Assembly (NCBI GenBank): GCA_002307215.1 | Contig: DBTU01000059.1 | Location: 1 to 16,971 of the forward strand | Length of the DNA stretch: 16,971 nt | Direction: 5' to 3' | DNA from: Lachnoclostridium sp. UBA1308 | Lineage (GTDB): Bacteria > Bacillota > Clostridia > Lachnospirales > Lachnospiraceae | In this document: one piece after another, positions 1 through 6,067 of the stretch | Position numbering within the stretch: the first letter of the stretch is position 1 | Layout of the letters: each line of letters starts with the position of its first letter | Translations under genes and position numbers: made by a program | Notes under the pieces: model-generated | What the model was told of the DNA's origin: nothing | Databases searched by the model: none | The model's input: only the letters and a program-made list of their open reading frames with translations

Positions 1-2
1 CC

Positions 3-272
3 ATGAGTGAAAAAGAATTGTTTACTCAAGAGGACTGCCTCCGTACCGGCTATGACATGCCCATCAGTGGAAAGGTCATTGTTCTGCATCCCTCCGCACT
101 GCTGGAGGATTGCCGGGAGGCAAAGCACCAGCTCTCCCAAATCCGTCCAAGCGGGGCACTGGATCTGAAAAGCAATGAGCCACAGTATAGCGGCTATTGT
201 TTTCTCCCGGGACGGACGCTACACCGCCGGTGTCTGGCTGTGCAGTGCGCAGGAAGTCAAGGACTACATTGA
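3..272 (+). pseudogene. N-terminal fragment of a conjugative-element small protein, fused out of frame
   Basis: The first 40-odd residues (MSEKELFTQEDCLRTGYDMP followed by a GKVIVLHPSALLED stretch) match, from memory, the start of a small uncharacterised protein carried by Tn1549/CTn-like conjugative elements of Clostridia. In those proteins the stretch after about residue 44 continues with a Trp-containing sequence; here it turns into low-complexity text (SQIRPSGALDLKSNEPQYSG and on) that overlaps the next gene out of frame. In another frame, the bases just before 178 read as a plausible protein end (NPSKRGTGSEKQ, then TGA) overlapping the next start by four bases (ATGA). I infer that a deletion near 118-135 joined the 5' end of one gene to the 3' end of another. 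Any ribosome binding site lies outside the window. Function unknown. Confidence 0.5.
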
Positions 273-432
273 CATGCAGAAGGACTACCAGCACAAGATC
301 ATGGTCTGCGACCGGGAGGACTTCTGCATTTACGAGATGGTGGATGGGAAGCTCATCTACCCGACACAGGAGGCCCTGGAAGCGTACCACAGGGAACAGG
401 AGCAAAGCAGCGGCATGGAACTGAAGCTATGA
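175..432 (+). CDS. Small conserved conjugative-element protein, function unknown
   Basis: An 85-residue protein that looks complete: it opens with an IAAIVFSRDGRYTAGVWLCS beta-strand-rich segment, has an EVKDYIDMQKDYQHKI helix in the middle and an acidic, Gln/Glu-rich C-terminus. It has no signal peptide, no membrane segment and no known catalytic motif. I recognise the general type as a small orphan protein found among accessory genes of Tn1549-like integrative elements, but no function is assigned to it. The start fits an ATGA overlap with a reading frame that ends at 178, which is common for tightly packed element genes. It is followed after about 15 bases by a strong hairpin, so it was probably the last gene of its transcript. 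Its GC content is visibly higher than that of the genes after position 1900. Confidence 0.6.
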   Translation: MSHSIAAIVFSRDGRYTAGVWLCSAQEVKDYIDMQKDYQHKIMVCDREDFCIYEMVDGKLIYPTQEALEAYHREQEQSSGMELKL

Positions 433-447
433 AACCGATTGGGACTT

Positions 448-479
448 AAAGCCGGAATCAGATTGTTGATTCCGGCTTT
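448..479 (+). terminator. Perfect 13-bp hairpin, probable terminator
   Basis: AAAGCCGGAATCA pairs perfectly with TGATTCCGGCTTT across a six-base loop, about 15 bases after the stop of the preceding small gene. The right arm ends in TTT, but the following GTCATAG gives only a weak U tract. On the minus strand the A-rich side would give a similar end, so it could act in both directions. Confidence 0.6.
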
Positions 480-517
480 GTCATAGTCAAAATCAAAAAA
501 GAAAGGACTGAAAACCC

Positions 518-694
518 ATGAAACAAAAAGTAAAACGCATTGGCATTCTCGTCCTTGTTCTTCTTCTGCTGGTGTGCGGCGGAATCTATACGGCATATCG
601 CATGCATCCGGAAAATTTCATCCAGAAGGATGAGGTTATCACCCGCGGCGAGTTCGCCGCCATTATGGTAATAAGAGGGCTTATAACATCTTAG
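518..694 (+). pseudogene. Truncated membrane-anchored protein, SLH-like start
   Basis: This 58-codon frame begins with a basic N-terminus (MKQKVKR) and a strongly hydrophobic stretch (IGILVLVLLLLVCGG), which is a signal anchor or possibly a lipoprotein signal with the Cys at residue 20. A short extracellular segment follows with ITRGEFAAIMV at residues 41-51, resembling the start of an S-layer-homology type repeat (compare the usual ITR-x-EFA pattern). The frame then runs into unrelated text and a stop. Family members should be much longer, so I read it as cut off near position 670, probably by the same rearrangements that damaged its neighbours. The upstream AAGAAAGGAC is a reasonable ribosome binding site. 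The fragment could still be translated and inserted in the membrane, but no function can be given. Confidence 0.45.
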
Positions 695-780
695 CCTCAT
701 GCCTCATGCTGATAGGGGAGCTTATGGTGGCTCAATCTGCTCCTTTATAAATACCATACAGATATAGATAAGCAGACTAC

Positions 781-809
781 GCAGGATGATAGTATCCTGC
801 TATTTTTTT
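781..809 (+). terminator. Rho-independent terminator
   Basis: GCAGGAT and ATCCTGC form a perfect 7-bp stem with a six-base loop, followed after one base by seven T residues. It ends transcription entering from the truncated gene region upstream. The stretch before it (695-780) has no credible gene; it shows a CCTCATG tandem pair at 695-708 and a weaker wobble-paired hairpin at 714-746. Confidence 0.8.
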
Positions 810-864
810 CTCACAATATTAACAAAATTGCTTGCATAGGAATTATTAAAGGAGAGTGTGTTAG

Positions 865-1047
865 ATGCAGAAAAAGCAGTTTCCAATTGAAGTAACCTGT
901 CCATGGTGTGGGACAGGAAAGACATTTGCGGATAAACCGGCTGATATTGAAGTGTCCTGCCGGTGCCATGAATGCGGTAAGATTTATCATATCAATTTTA
1001 ATAATCTAAGGGTAGTGAAAGCTAAAGCTAATTCTAAAATTAAATAG
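865..1047 (+). CDS. Small zinc-ribbon protein
   Basis: A 60-residue protein with two cysteine pairs: CPWCG near residues 12-16 and CRCHECG near residues 32-38. The spacing of about 20 residues is what a zinc ribbon or rubredoxin-like knuckle needs to hold one zinc ion. The C-terminus is basic (VVKAKANSKIK), so contact with nucleic acid is possible. AAAGGAG lies about ten bases ahead of the ATG and makes the start secure. It stands alone behind a terminator. Small zinc-ribbon proteins of this type occur in conjugative elements of Clostridia without an assigned function. It could be a transcription-associated accessory protein, but nothing here proves that. Confidence 0.7.
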   Translation: MQKKQFPIEVTCPWCGTGKTFADKPADIEVSCRCHECGKIYHINFNNLRVVKAKANSKIK

Positions 1048-1151
1048 TAGAGCAAGAATTACCGACTGAGTCAACCAGGGCATATATCGACATGGATAAT
1101 CTTCTGCGCAAGGACGCCGCTCACGATCCTCCCACAGAATTTACGATATAG
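1044..1151 (+). pseudogene. C-terminal remnant of an unrecognised gene
   Basis: Directly after the zinc-ribbon gene, a different frame stays open for about 35 codons (VEQELPTESTRAYIDMDNLL, then a short Pro-containing tail ending EFTI) and stops just before a strong terminator. No start with a ribosome binding site is visible; an internal ATG at 1092 would give only 19 residues. The composition looks protein-like, and a position right before a terminator suits the last residues of a deleted gene. I do not recognise the family. It may also be chance. Confidence 0.3.
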
Positions 1152-1163
1152 AAGCGACCACCC

Positions 1164-1211
1164 AAGACCGGGGTAACGCTGGAAACAGTGTTGCCTTGGT
1201 CTTATTTTTTT
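1164..1211 (+). terminator. Strong terminator with GAAA tetraloop
   Basis: AAGACCGGGGTAACGCTG pairs with CAGTGTTGCCTTGGTCTT over 18 positions, four of them G-U pairs, closed by a GAAA tetraloop and followed after one A by seven T residues. G-U pairs that keep the stem intact suggest selection for RNA structure. The stem is probably the original end of a transcript whose last gene is now mostly missing. Confidence 0.85.
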
Positions 1212-1222
1212 GCTCTTTTTTA

Positions 1223-1269
1223 GGTATCTCCTGTTTCCGGCTTGTCCGGTTGCAAAGAAAAGAGATACC
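1223..1269 (+). promoter_or_regulatory. Inverted repeat just before the sigma-like pseudogene
   Basis: GGTATCTC at 1223-1230 is matched perfectly by GAGATACC at 1262-1269, with a 31-base loop that contains a small CCGG/CCGG arm. The right arm sits four bases before the ATG of the pseudogene and covers the place where a ribosome binding site should be. It could be a translational control hairpin, or a remnant. Confidence 0.25.
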
Positions 1270-1273
1270 CAAT

Positions 1274-1570
1274 ATGAAAATCAAGTACACATCAGTAACA
1301 GGAGAAATCCATGAAATTGAGGTTTCAGAGGAGTGAGAGGAGATCATCCTTGACCTCGACAGGAAGGAGTATAACATCAACCGGAAAGAAACCCGCCGTC
1401 ATTCATCATTGGACAATTATGACTATATTGATGGCCAGGCGGATACCAATCCATGCTTATCCCGCGATGCTTTTGAGTTCAGGAATGGCATCTGTTCCGA
1501 AAGCGCGGAGATGGCTGCCGATCTTGAGAGCAAGTACACAAGGCAGTATATCAGGAATGCGGTGGACTGA
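1274..1570 (+). pseudogene. Sigma-70-like regulator of a conjugative element, interrupted by a stop codon
   Basis: The frame starts MKIKYTSVTGEIHEIEVSEE, is stopped by TGA at 1334-1336, and continues in the same frame as EEIILDLDRKEYNINRKETR, then HSSLDNYDYIDGQ, ending at a second stop. From family knowledge this is the N-terminal half of the small sigma-factor-like (region 4) proteins of Tn916/Tn1549-type elements, where the position of the TGA normally carries Trp (TGG), so a single base change explains it. The second half, which should hold the helix-turn-helix, is missing: the last recognisable residues are around SKYTRQYIRNAVD. The gene is therefore both nonsense-mutated and truncated. 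A longer overlapping frame in phase 1311-1745 is not real. Confidence 0.65.
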
Positions 1571-1591
1571 AACTTTCACGTTCTTTTTTAT

Positions 1592-1617
1592 GGGAAAATA
1601 CATGGATTTTCCCTTTT
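1592..1617 (+). terminator. AT-rich hairpin, possible weak terminator
   Basis: GGGAAAAT pairs perfectly with ATTTTCCC around a six-base loop (1600-1605), followed by TTTT. It lies 20 bases after the end of the sigma-like pseudogene. The short T run makes it a weak terminator. Confidence 0.4.
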
Positions 1618-1680
1618 GCACAGATGATTTTTTGAATACAGAAAAATTATGTGCAAAAAAGTCTATTACTCTTTGCACAT
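1614..1680. repeat. Three copies of a TTTGCACA motif
   Basis: TTTTGCACA (1614-1622), its exact reverse complement TGTGCAAAA (1650-1658) and TTTGCACAT (1672-1680) sit within 67 bases. The first two can form a hairpin; the third repeats the first in the same orientation. There is no convincing promoter at a standard distance. They may be protein-binding sites. The rest of 1571-1923 holds no gene I can support; a 40-codon frame from 1747 has no ribosome binding site, and TAAAATGA/TCATTTTA at 1743-1781 is another small inverted repeat. Confidence 0.35.
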
Positions 1681-1923
1681 TAATGGTAAAATACAGGACA
1701 AGATTTATTATTAATATTATGAAGTTTAATCGATTGAGAGCGTAAAATGATACCCTTTTCATCAAGACGGCTGTCATTTTACAAGAAAGGTGCAAAGGCT
1801 CATAAAAGCACTTTCGAAAGGATTGTAGCAGTAGAAAAAGGAAGAACTTTTAATAATATGAAAAAATAGGAATGATACGTGACAGTAAGAAATATAAGGA
1901 CGATAAGTGGAAGGAGTAAATTG

Positions 1924-2022
1924 ATGGATAATAAGATGGAAAAGCAATCGCAGGAAACATACTTCTATCAGTGCACTTTAGGAGGTGATTATGAAGAAAG
2001 AAATCAAAATGGACTACTATGA
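1924..2022 (+). CDS. Short possible leader peptide overlapping the FliB-family gene
   Basis: The ORF encodes 32 residues (MDNKMEKQSQETYFYQCTLG, then GDYEERNQNGLL). A good ribosome binding site (GGAAGGAG) lies about six bases ahead of its ATG. It runs through the ribosome binding site and start of the next gene in another frame and stops 32 bases inside it. This arrangement suits translational coupling, in which ribosomes finishing the short frame expose or supply the downstream start. I know no homologue. The peptide has no membrane segment. It may equally be a by-product of an AT-rich leader. Confidence 0.3.
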   Translation: MDNKMEKQSQETYFYQCTLGGDYEERNQNGLL

Positions 2023-3127
2023 CACTTTTACCTGTATTGCAGATAAGTGTTCGTTTACTTGTTGTCAAGAGTGGAAGATAGCAGTAGATGATGATACTTA
2101 TATAAAATGGAATCGCTTAAGCTTAACAAATGAAAACAATAATTATTTAGATCAATATGTAAAACAAAAAGATGGCACACGTGTCATTGCATTGAATGAA
2201 CAGAAGCAATGTCCTTTCTTAAATGAACAGAAACTTTGCAATCTAGTATTGAATTTTGGAGATGAAGTTTTGTCTGAAACTTGTGCGACTTTCCCAAGGC
2301 AGATACACGAATATGCAGATAGAAAAGAATATTTTTTGGTATCCTGCTGCCCGGAAGTTGTGGAATTGATGAATCAGCAGGATAAAATTTGTTTTACGAA
2401 GAATATGTTTGATATGGATGATGACATTTTGTTGCAGATTCGAACTATGCTGATTACTATTATGCAAAATCAACACTTTTCTATTTCAAAGAGTGTGATG
2501 ATGATTTTTTATATTCTTCTGGATATTCATCAAAAGGAATCTGTATTAAAAAAAGAGATAGACGAATATAAGGACGAAACTGCTTTAAAAGAATTATCAG
2601 ATACCATAGATAACATGCAATTTCTAAGTTTAGATACTTTTGAAGAAAATAATGAACTTTTTTTAGACATGGCTGAAAATTATCGAAAGCAAAAGCTATA
2701 TACCAATTATCTGGAACCAATAGCTGTGATAGCGGAAAATTTATCAAGAGACTATGATAAGCGTAAAATGATCGTACAATTACAGAAATTCGAACAGCAG
2801 TTTTCTTCTTATGAAAAGTTATTTCGCAATTTCATTGTTGTAGAAATTTTCTCAAATAGTCTGATGCCAGAATCGGATTTGGAAAGCATAGTTGTTATGA
2901 TTCAGTGGATTGCTATGGAATATGCGATAATGAGGCACTCAATCTTTCTAAGTTGGTTACATGATGAACAAGAAAAACTATCTTATACGGTGATACGCGA
3001 TTATATTGTTGTTATATCACGAATGATGGGATATGACCAAGAAGATATCTGTGAATATCTAGAAAAAAGCTTTAAAAACTTAATATGGAAATGGGGATAT
3101 TTGGCTTTGCTTATTGGGGCGGAATAA
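1991..3127 (+). CDS. fliB: FliB-family protein (flagellin lysine N-methylase-like, cysteine cluster)
   Basis: Residues 9-28 carry the family signature: a Tyr-Tyr-x-x-Phe start followed by Cys15, Cys20 and the Cys24-Cys25 pair, then Gln-Glu-Trp. Further family cysteines follow at 74 and 83 (CPFLNEQKLC), at 98 (ETCATFPRQ) and at 119-120 (VSCCPE). These clusters are thought to bind a metal or an iron-sulfur centre. The remaining 250 residues are helical and variable, as usual, and the length of about 378 residues is normal for the family. The family is named for methylation of lysines in Salmonella flagellin, but no flagellar gene is near, and in Clostridia many copies stand alone; the true substrate is open. 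ATG at 1991 is chosen over GTG at 1985 because AGGAGG ends five bases ahead of the ATG. The base composition is clearly AT-richer than the flanking element remnants. Confidence 0.85.
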   Translation: MKKEIKMDYYDTFTCIADKCSFTCCQEWKIAVDDDTYIKWNRLSLTNENNNYLDQYVKQKDGTRVIALNEQKQCPFLNEQKLCNLVLNFGDEVLSETCATFPRQIHEYADRKEYFLVSCCPEVVELMNQQDKICFTKNMFDMDDDILLQIRTMLITIMQNQHFSISKSVMMIFYILLDIHQKESVLKKEIDEYKDETALKELSDTIDNMQFLSLDTFEENNELFLDMAENYRKQKLYTNYLEPIAVIAENLSRDYDKRKMIVQLQKFEQQFSSYEKLFRNFIVVEIFSNSLMPESDLESIVVMIQWIAMEYAIMRHSIFLSWLHDEQEKLSYTVIRDYIVVISRMMGYDQEDICEYLEKSFKNLIWKWGYLALLIGAE

Positions 3128-3543
3128 GGTGAGGTACAGCTTGATAAGTATACTTCAATTATGCCAGAACAGAACCAATCACAGCATATACAGTAGATGT
3201 AAAAGTATAATAAAATAACTACAATTTAAAAGTATCAGACTTATTGGTTTGGAAAATTTTGTATATATATACGAAACAGAGATTTGGGATTGAATCAAAA
3301 AAGAATGAAAGCATAGCACAACAAAGGACTCACTAGGTTTTGCTATCATCATTTTTGTCGATTCAAGGCATTGCGAAAGTATTTGCCTCCTACAAAAAAA
3401 ATAAGGAAGTAAAGAGATGAGTAAAAGGGATGATTCATATTCTGGAATTTCATTTTAGTGGATATGAGCCTTAATAAAACTCAAAATACTGATGTAAATG
3501 CACGATTAAGAACATTTGAATCTAAATGAATAAGAAATATTAA
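3128..3543. other. Long AT-rich intergenic region with no supported gene
   Basis: The region holds only short frames: 13 codons from 3417 (MSKRDDSYSGISF) and 21 codons from 3464 (MSLNKTQNTDVNARLRTFES and Lys), neither with a convincing ribosome binding site. On the minus strand, a short frame reading KYFRNALNRQK and a stop (around 3355-3385) looks like a possible protein end, but I cannot extend it. AAGTATACTT at 3146-3155 is a perfect 10-base palindrome shortly after the FliB-family stop. This looks like DNA left over from lost genes. Confidence 0.5.
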
Positions 3544-3592
3544 CAATACAAAGATGCCGCACGTTTATATGTAATGCGGCATCTTTGTATTG
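3544..3592. repeat. Perfect 18-bp inverted repeat
   Basis: CAATACAAAGATGCCGCA at 3544-3561 is the exact reverse complement of TGCGGCATCTTTGTATTG at 3575-3592, with a 13-base loop. There is no T run, so it is not a standard terminator. The last three bases (TTG) are also the first part of the -35 box of the toxin-antitoxin promoter. It could insulate the locus, end transcription from either side, or be an operator. Confidence 0.85.
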
Positions 3593-3618
3593 ACATTTTA
3601 ATAATAGAAGGATACACT
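3590..3618 (+). promoter_or_regulatory. Sigma-A type promoter of the AbiE operon
   Basis: A consensus -35 box TTGACA (3590-3595) is followed by a 17-base spacer and TACACT (3613-3618) as the -10 box, some 50 bases before the AbiEi start. ACTAT-TT-ATAGT at 3616-3627 is a small inverted repeat covering the end of the -10 box. AbiEi antitoxins are known to repress their own promoter through inverted repeats, so this and the 18-bp repeat are candidate operators. Confidence 0.7.
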
Positions 3619-3667
3619 ATTTATAGTAATATACCGCAATTCGAAGTGGAAAGAGGTGGTTTTTTAT

Positions 3668-4306
3668 ATGGATGCATCAAAAGGGTTGCAATCTAAATTT
3701 GACAGGATTATAAACTATGTTGAAAAAATAAAAGTACTAAATAATGAGGTGCTGATTAAACGATCGGAACTGGACGAGTTGAAGATCTACCAGAAGGATA
3801 TCAATGAACTTATTTATAACGGGTATCTTGAAAAGGTTAGACAAGGGTGGTATCAAGTAGTCGAAGGCGAAAATGTGAAGAATGAAGCTGCTTTGATTGC
3901 TGCATTGTATCCCGATGGTGTTATCTGCATGTACTCAGCACTTTTTTATTATCAATATAGCGATCGAACACCTTTAGATTGGGATATCGCTATAGACAGA
4001 GATACATCAAAATCAAGGTTTAAGTTGGACTATCCTTATGTAAAACCCTATTATATGGAGAGAAAGCATCTTGAGTACGGTGTCGGTGAAGCTGATTATG
4101 AAGGTGCAACGTTGAAAATACTCGACCGGGACAGGCTAATTTGCGAGTGTATCAGAAATGAAAAGAAAATGGATAAAGAGACATATAACAAGGCGATACA
4201 AGCCTATATAAATGACTCAAACAAATGCATATCGCATTTGATTGATTATGCAAAGCGGCGCGATATACTAAAAAAAGTGAAAGATAGGATCGGAGTGTGG
4301 TTATAA
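3668..4306 (+). CDS. abiEi: AbiEi-family antitoxin, type IV toxin-antitoxin system
   Basis: The first 70 or so residues form a winged helix-turn-helix (EVLIKRSELDELKIYQKDIN followed by the wing GYLEKVRQGWYQV). The C-terminal domain follows with the usual CMYSALFYYQYSDRTP and DWDIAIDR segments of AbiEi-like proteins. The length of about 212 residues is typical. The partner toxin starts on the stop codon of this gene (TAATG), which is the standard layout. In characterised AbiE systems the antitoxin represses the operon by DNA binding and counters the toxin without a stable complex. ATG at 3668 is preferred over an upstream GTG at 3656, because AAAGAGGTGG sits at the right distance only for the ATG. 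No damage is visible, so the pair should be functional, maintaining the region or giving phage abortive infection. Confidence 0.85.
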   Translation: MDASKGLQSKFDRIINYVEKIKVLNNEVLIKRSELDELKIYQKDINELIYNGYLEKVRQGWYQVVEGENVKNEAALIAALYPDGVICMYSALFYYQYSDRTPLDWDIAIDRDTSKSRFKLDYPYVKPYYMERKHLEYGVGEADYEGATLKILDRDRLICECIRNEKKMDKETYNKAIQAYINDSNKCISHLIDYAKRRDILKKVKDRIGVWL

Positions 4307-5202
4307 TGGTAGACGTGGGAACATCCGTTCTGGCAAAACTGAAGAACAAAGCGAAAGAATCGGGGAAGCCACTCCAAGTTATACTCCAGCTGTTTTGTCA
4401 GGAAGAGTTTTTGAGAAAACTATCACTCTCTAAATATACAGACAACTTGGTATTGAAAGGCGGATTATTTATTTATACGCTGACAAACTTTGAGAGTAGA
4501 GCAACAATCGACATCGATTTCTTGCTAAGAAATTCTCCAAGTACTGTAGAAAAAGTCAAAGTTATAATAAGTGAGATTATTACGACCAAAACAGGGAATG
4601 ATTTTATTGAATTGGAGGCAAGAGGATTTGAAATCATTAATCCGCAGCGTAAATACAAAGGCATCAGCTTTCAAATCATAGGCAAGATCAAGAATAGCAG
4701 AACGCCTTTCAATGTGGATATCGGAGTTGGGGACATTATTGTTCCAAATTCCGAAAGACGGAGAATACCTGTTCAACTCTCGGGGTTTATGTTCCCTGAA
4801 ATATGTACGTATTCATTGGAGAGTACAATCGCAGAGAAGTTTGATGCAATTATGCAGAGACTTGAACTGACTAGCCGCATGAAAGACTTTTATGATATTT
4901 GGTACTTAGCAAATACCTTTGATTTTGATGGACGCAAGCTCCAAGAAGCTATTTACAAAACTTTGCAGAACCGTGGTACAGTATATGAGGCAAATTCATT
5001 CTCAAATATCATAGCATTCGATAAGGAACGGGATATGCAATGGAAGTGGAAAGAGTTTATTCGTCGACTTAAGCTACCAGAACTTGAATTTAGCGATGTC
5101 TTGAGAATGATGGATAGTTTTCTATCACCTGTATGGGATGCAATAATTAGCGAAGATGAATGTCTAATATCTTGGGATGCTAAAAATAATTCTTGGAACT
5201 GA
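4306..5202 (+). CDS. abiEii: AbiEii-family nucleotidyltransferase toxin
   Basis: A DNA polymerase-beta-fold nucleotidyltransferase of the AbiEii family, about 298 residues, the normal size. Visible motifs: LVLKGGLF with Gly52-Gly53, then TIDIDFLL with the metal-binding Asp69 and Asp71, and further down ESTIAEKFDAIM and MKDFYDIWYL, which are the conserved helices closing the active site. AbiEii-type toxins use a nucleoside triphosphate as substrate; relatives such as MenT add nucleotides to tRNA, though the target of this protein is unknown. The start ATG overlaps the antitoxin stop by one base, with GGAG about ten bases upstream; a GTG at 4297 is a possible but less likely start. All key residues are present. 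No terminator is obvious after it. Confidence 0.88.
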   Translation: MVDVGTSVLAKLKNKAKESGKPLQVILQLFCQEEFLRKLSLSKYTDNLVLKGGLFIYTLTNFESRATIDIDFLLRNSPSTVEKVKVIISEIITTKTGNDFIELEARGFEIINPQRKYKGISFQIIGKIKNSRTPFNVDIGVGDIIVPNSERRRIPVQLSGFMFPEICTYSLESTIAEKFDAIMQRLELTSRMKDFYDIWYLANTFDFDGRKLQEAIYKTLQNRGTVYEANSFSNIIAFDKERDMQWKWKEFIRRLKLPELEFSDVLRMMDSFLSPVWDAIISEDECLISWDAKNNSWN

Positions 5203-5509
5203 TGGATTGTAGAAGCATGAAAGAAATTCTGATTTTTAAGAATACTCCGCCAAGGAACTACCAGATTCTGGCGACATTATTATTGTCTACTCATTCCACG
5301 TTGAAACTGTGATTCTGATGACGCAATATTCTTATTTCACATCTGCCAGTTGTCTATACCATTAATTAATATTTGAAATATCTATTAAGGATATGGATAA
5401 ATACACCGATAATACAAGAATAAGGAATTGGAATTTAGGTAATTGAGATAAAATTCAATTATTATTATCTTGCATTACCTTTAATTAATATACCAAGGAG
5501 GGTATTACT
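5203..5509. other. Intergenic region, no supported gene
   Basis: A 31-residue frame at 5217-5312 (MKEILIFKNTPPRNYQILAT, then LLLSTHSTLKL) follows the toxin closely but has no good ribosome binding site; it may be a gene remnant. Downstream the DNA is very AT-rich. Two overlapping inverted repeats, TAATTGA/TCAATTA (5440-5461) and AGGTAAT/ATTACCT (5437-5480), are mutually exclusive foldings in front of the next gene; at this base composition that may be chance. Confidence 0.4.
5443..5471 (+). promoter_or_regulatory. Possible promoter of the hypothetical gene
   Basis: TTGAGA (5443-5448), a 17-base spacer and TATCTT (5466-5471) fit a sigma-A promoter about 40 bases before the ribosome binding site AAGGAGGG. 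The AT-rich setting makes such matches easy by chance. Confidence 0.3.
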
Positions 5510-5519
5510 ATGTCAAGCA

Positions 5520-5945
5520 ATGGAATTAATTTCAATAGTACTTATAGTCATGCTTAATGGTTCTTCAAATATTTTTGATACGAATGATCCGGAAATGAAA
5601 GCAATACAGGATGATTTGAGAAAAAATATTGATTCATCGAAGGTATTATTGGATAATCAAAACCGGAGTGAATTAAAACTGAAGAATTTTGACGGTACCT
5701 ATGTGAATACTAATAATTTTGATAGTATTCTAAATACAATGAGTTTAACTGATGAACAGAGGACTTCATTAAATAAAGCAATGCAGGCCGCTTCGGATGT
5801 ATTAAATAATAGTCAGACGAACGGCGATACATATGGTATGCGTATCAGTCAGGCTAATATGGAATTAAAATATATCTCAGCCAATATATTACCGGAAAAG
5901 TATCAGGATACCTTTAATTCCTACATAGATAAATATACAATATAG
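5520..5945 (+). CDS. Conserved-looking hypothetical protein with a broken N-terminal frame
   Basis: The body (about residues 12-141) is a soluble, Asn/Asp-rich helical protein: DPEMKAIQDDLRKNIDSSKV, later LKNFDGTYVNTNNFDSILNT, SLTDEQRTSLNKAMQAASDV, and a QTNGDTYGMRISQANMELKY segment. I do not know its function. A perfect ribosome binding site (AAGGAGGG, 5495-5502) points to ATG at 5510, but that frame reads MSSNGINFNSTYSHA and stops at 5555-5557. The body is in the +1 frame, open since before 5510. The 15 residues of the first frame look like a natural N-terminus (Ser/Asn-rich), while the in-frame alternative from 5520 (MELISIVLIVMLNG) lacks a ribosome binding site. I infer one extra base between about 5513 and 5555, or frameshifting by the ribosome. 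It is followed by its own terminator and appears monocistronic. Confidence 0.6.
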   Translation: MELISIVLIVMLNGSSNIFDTNDPEMKAIQDDLRKNIDSSKVLLDNQNRSELKLKNFDGTYVNTNNFDSILNTMSLTDEQRTSLNKAMQAASDVLNNSQTNGDTYGMRISQANMELKYISANILPEKYQDTFNSYIDKYTI

Positions 5946-5996
5946 ATTTACTATACACTGTTGAACGGATGTGTTATGCTAAAAATATTAGTAAAG

Positions 5997-6034
5997 AGGG
6001 GCAAAGCTGCTTATCAGTAGATTTGCTCCTTTTA
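5997..6034 (+). terminator. Rho-independent terminator of the hypothetical gene
   Basis: AGGGGCAAA (5997-6005) pairs with TTTGCTCCT (6022-6030) through one G-U pair, the stem continues inside through CTGCT/AGTAG around a TATC loop, and TTTT follows. It lies about 50 bases after the stop codon at 5945 and shows that the AraC-like gene must start after it. Confidence 0.75.
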
Positions 6035-6067
6035 GTGCATTATTTTATAGAGAATACTGAGGTGCAT

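Noticed and set aside
1311..1745. 144-codon open frame on the plus strand
   Set aside because: It overlaps the sigma-like pseudogene out of frame, is full of Ser/Arg/Thr low-complexity text and has no ribosome binding site.
3146..3155. AAGTATACTT palindrome as terminator of the FliB-family gene
   Set aside because: It has no loop room and no T run; the flanks do not extend the pairing.
5969..6067. Upstream extension of the AraC-like gene from ATG 5969
   Set aside because: The stretch contains a full terminator hairpin and no ribosome binding site; ATG 6068 has one.
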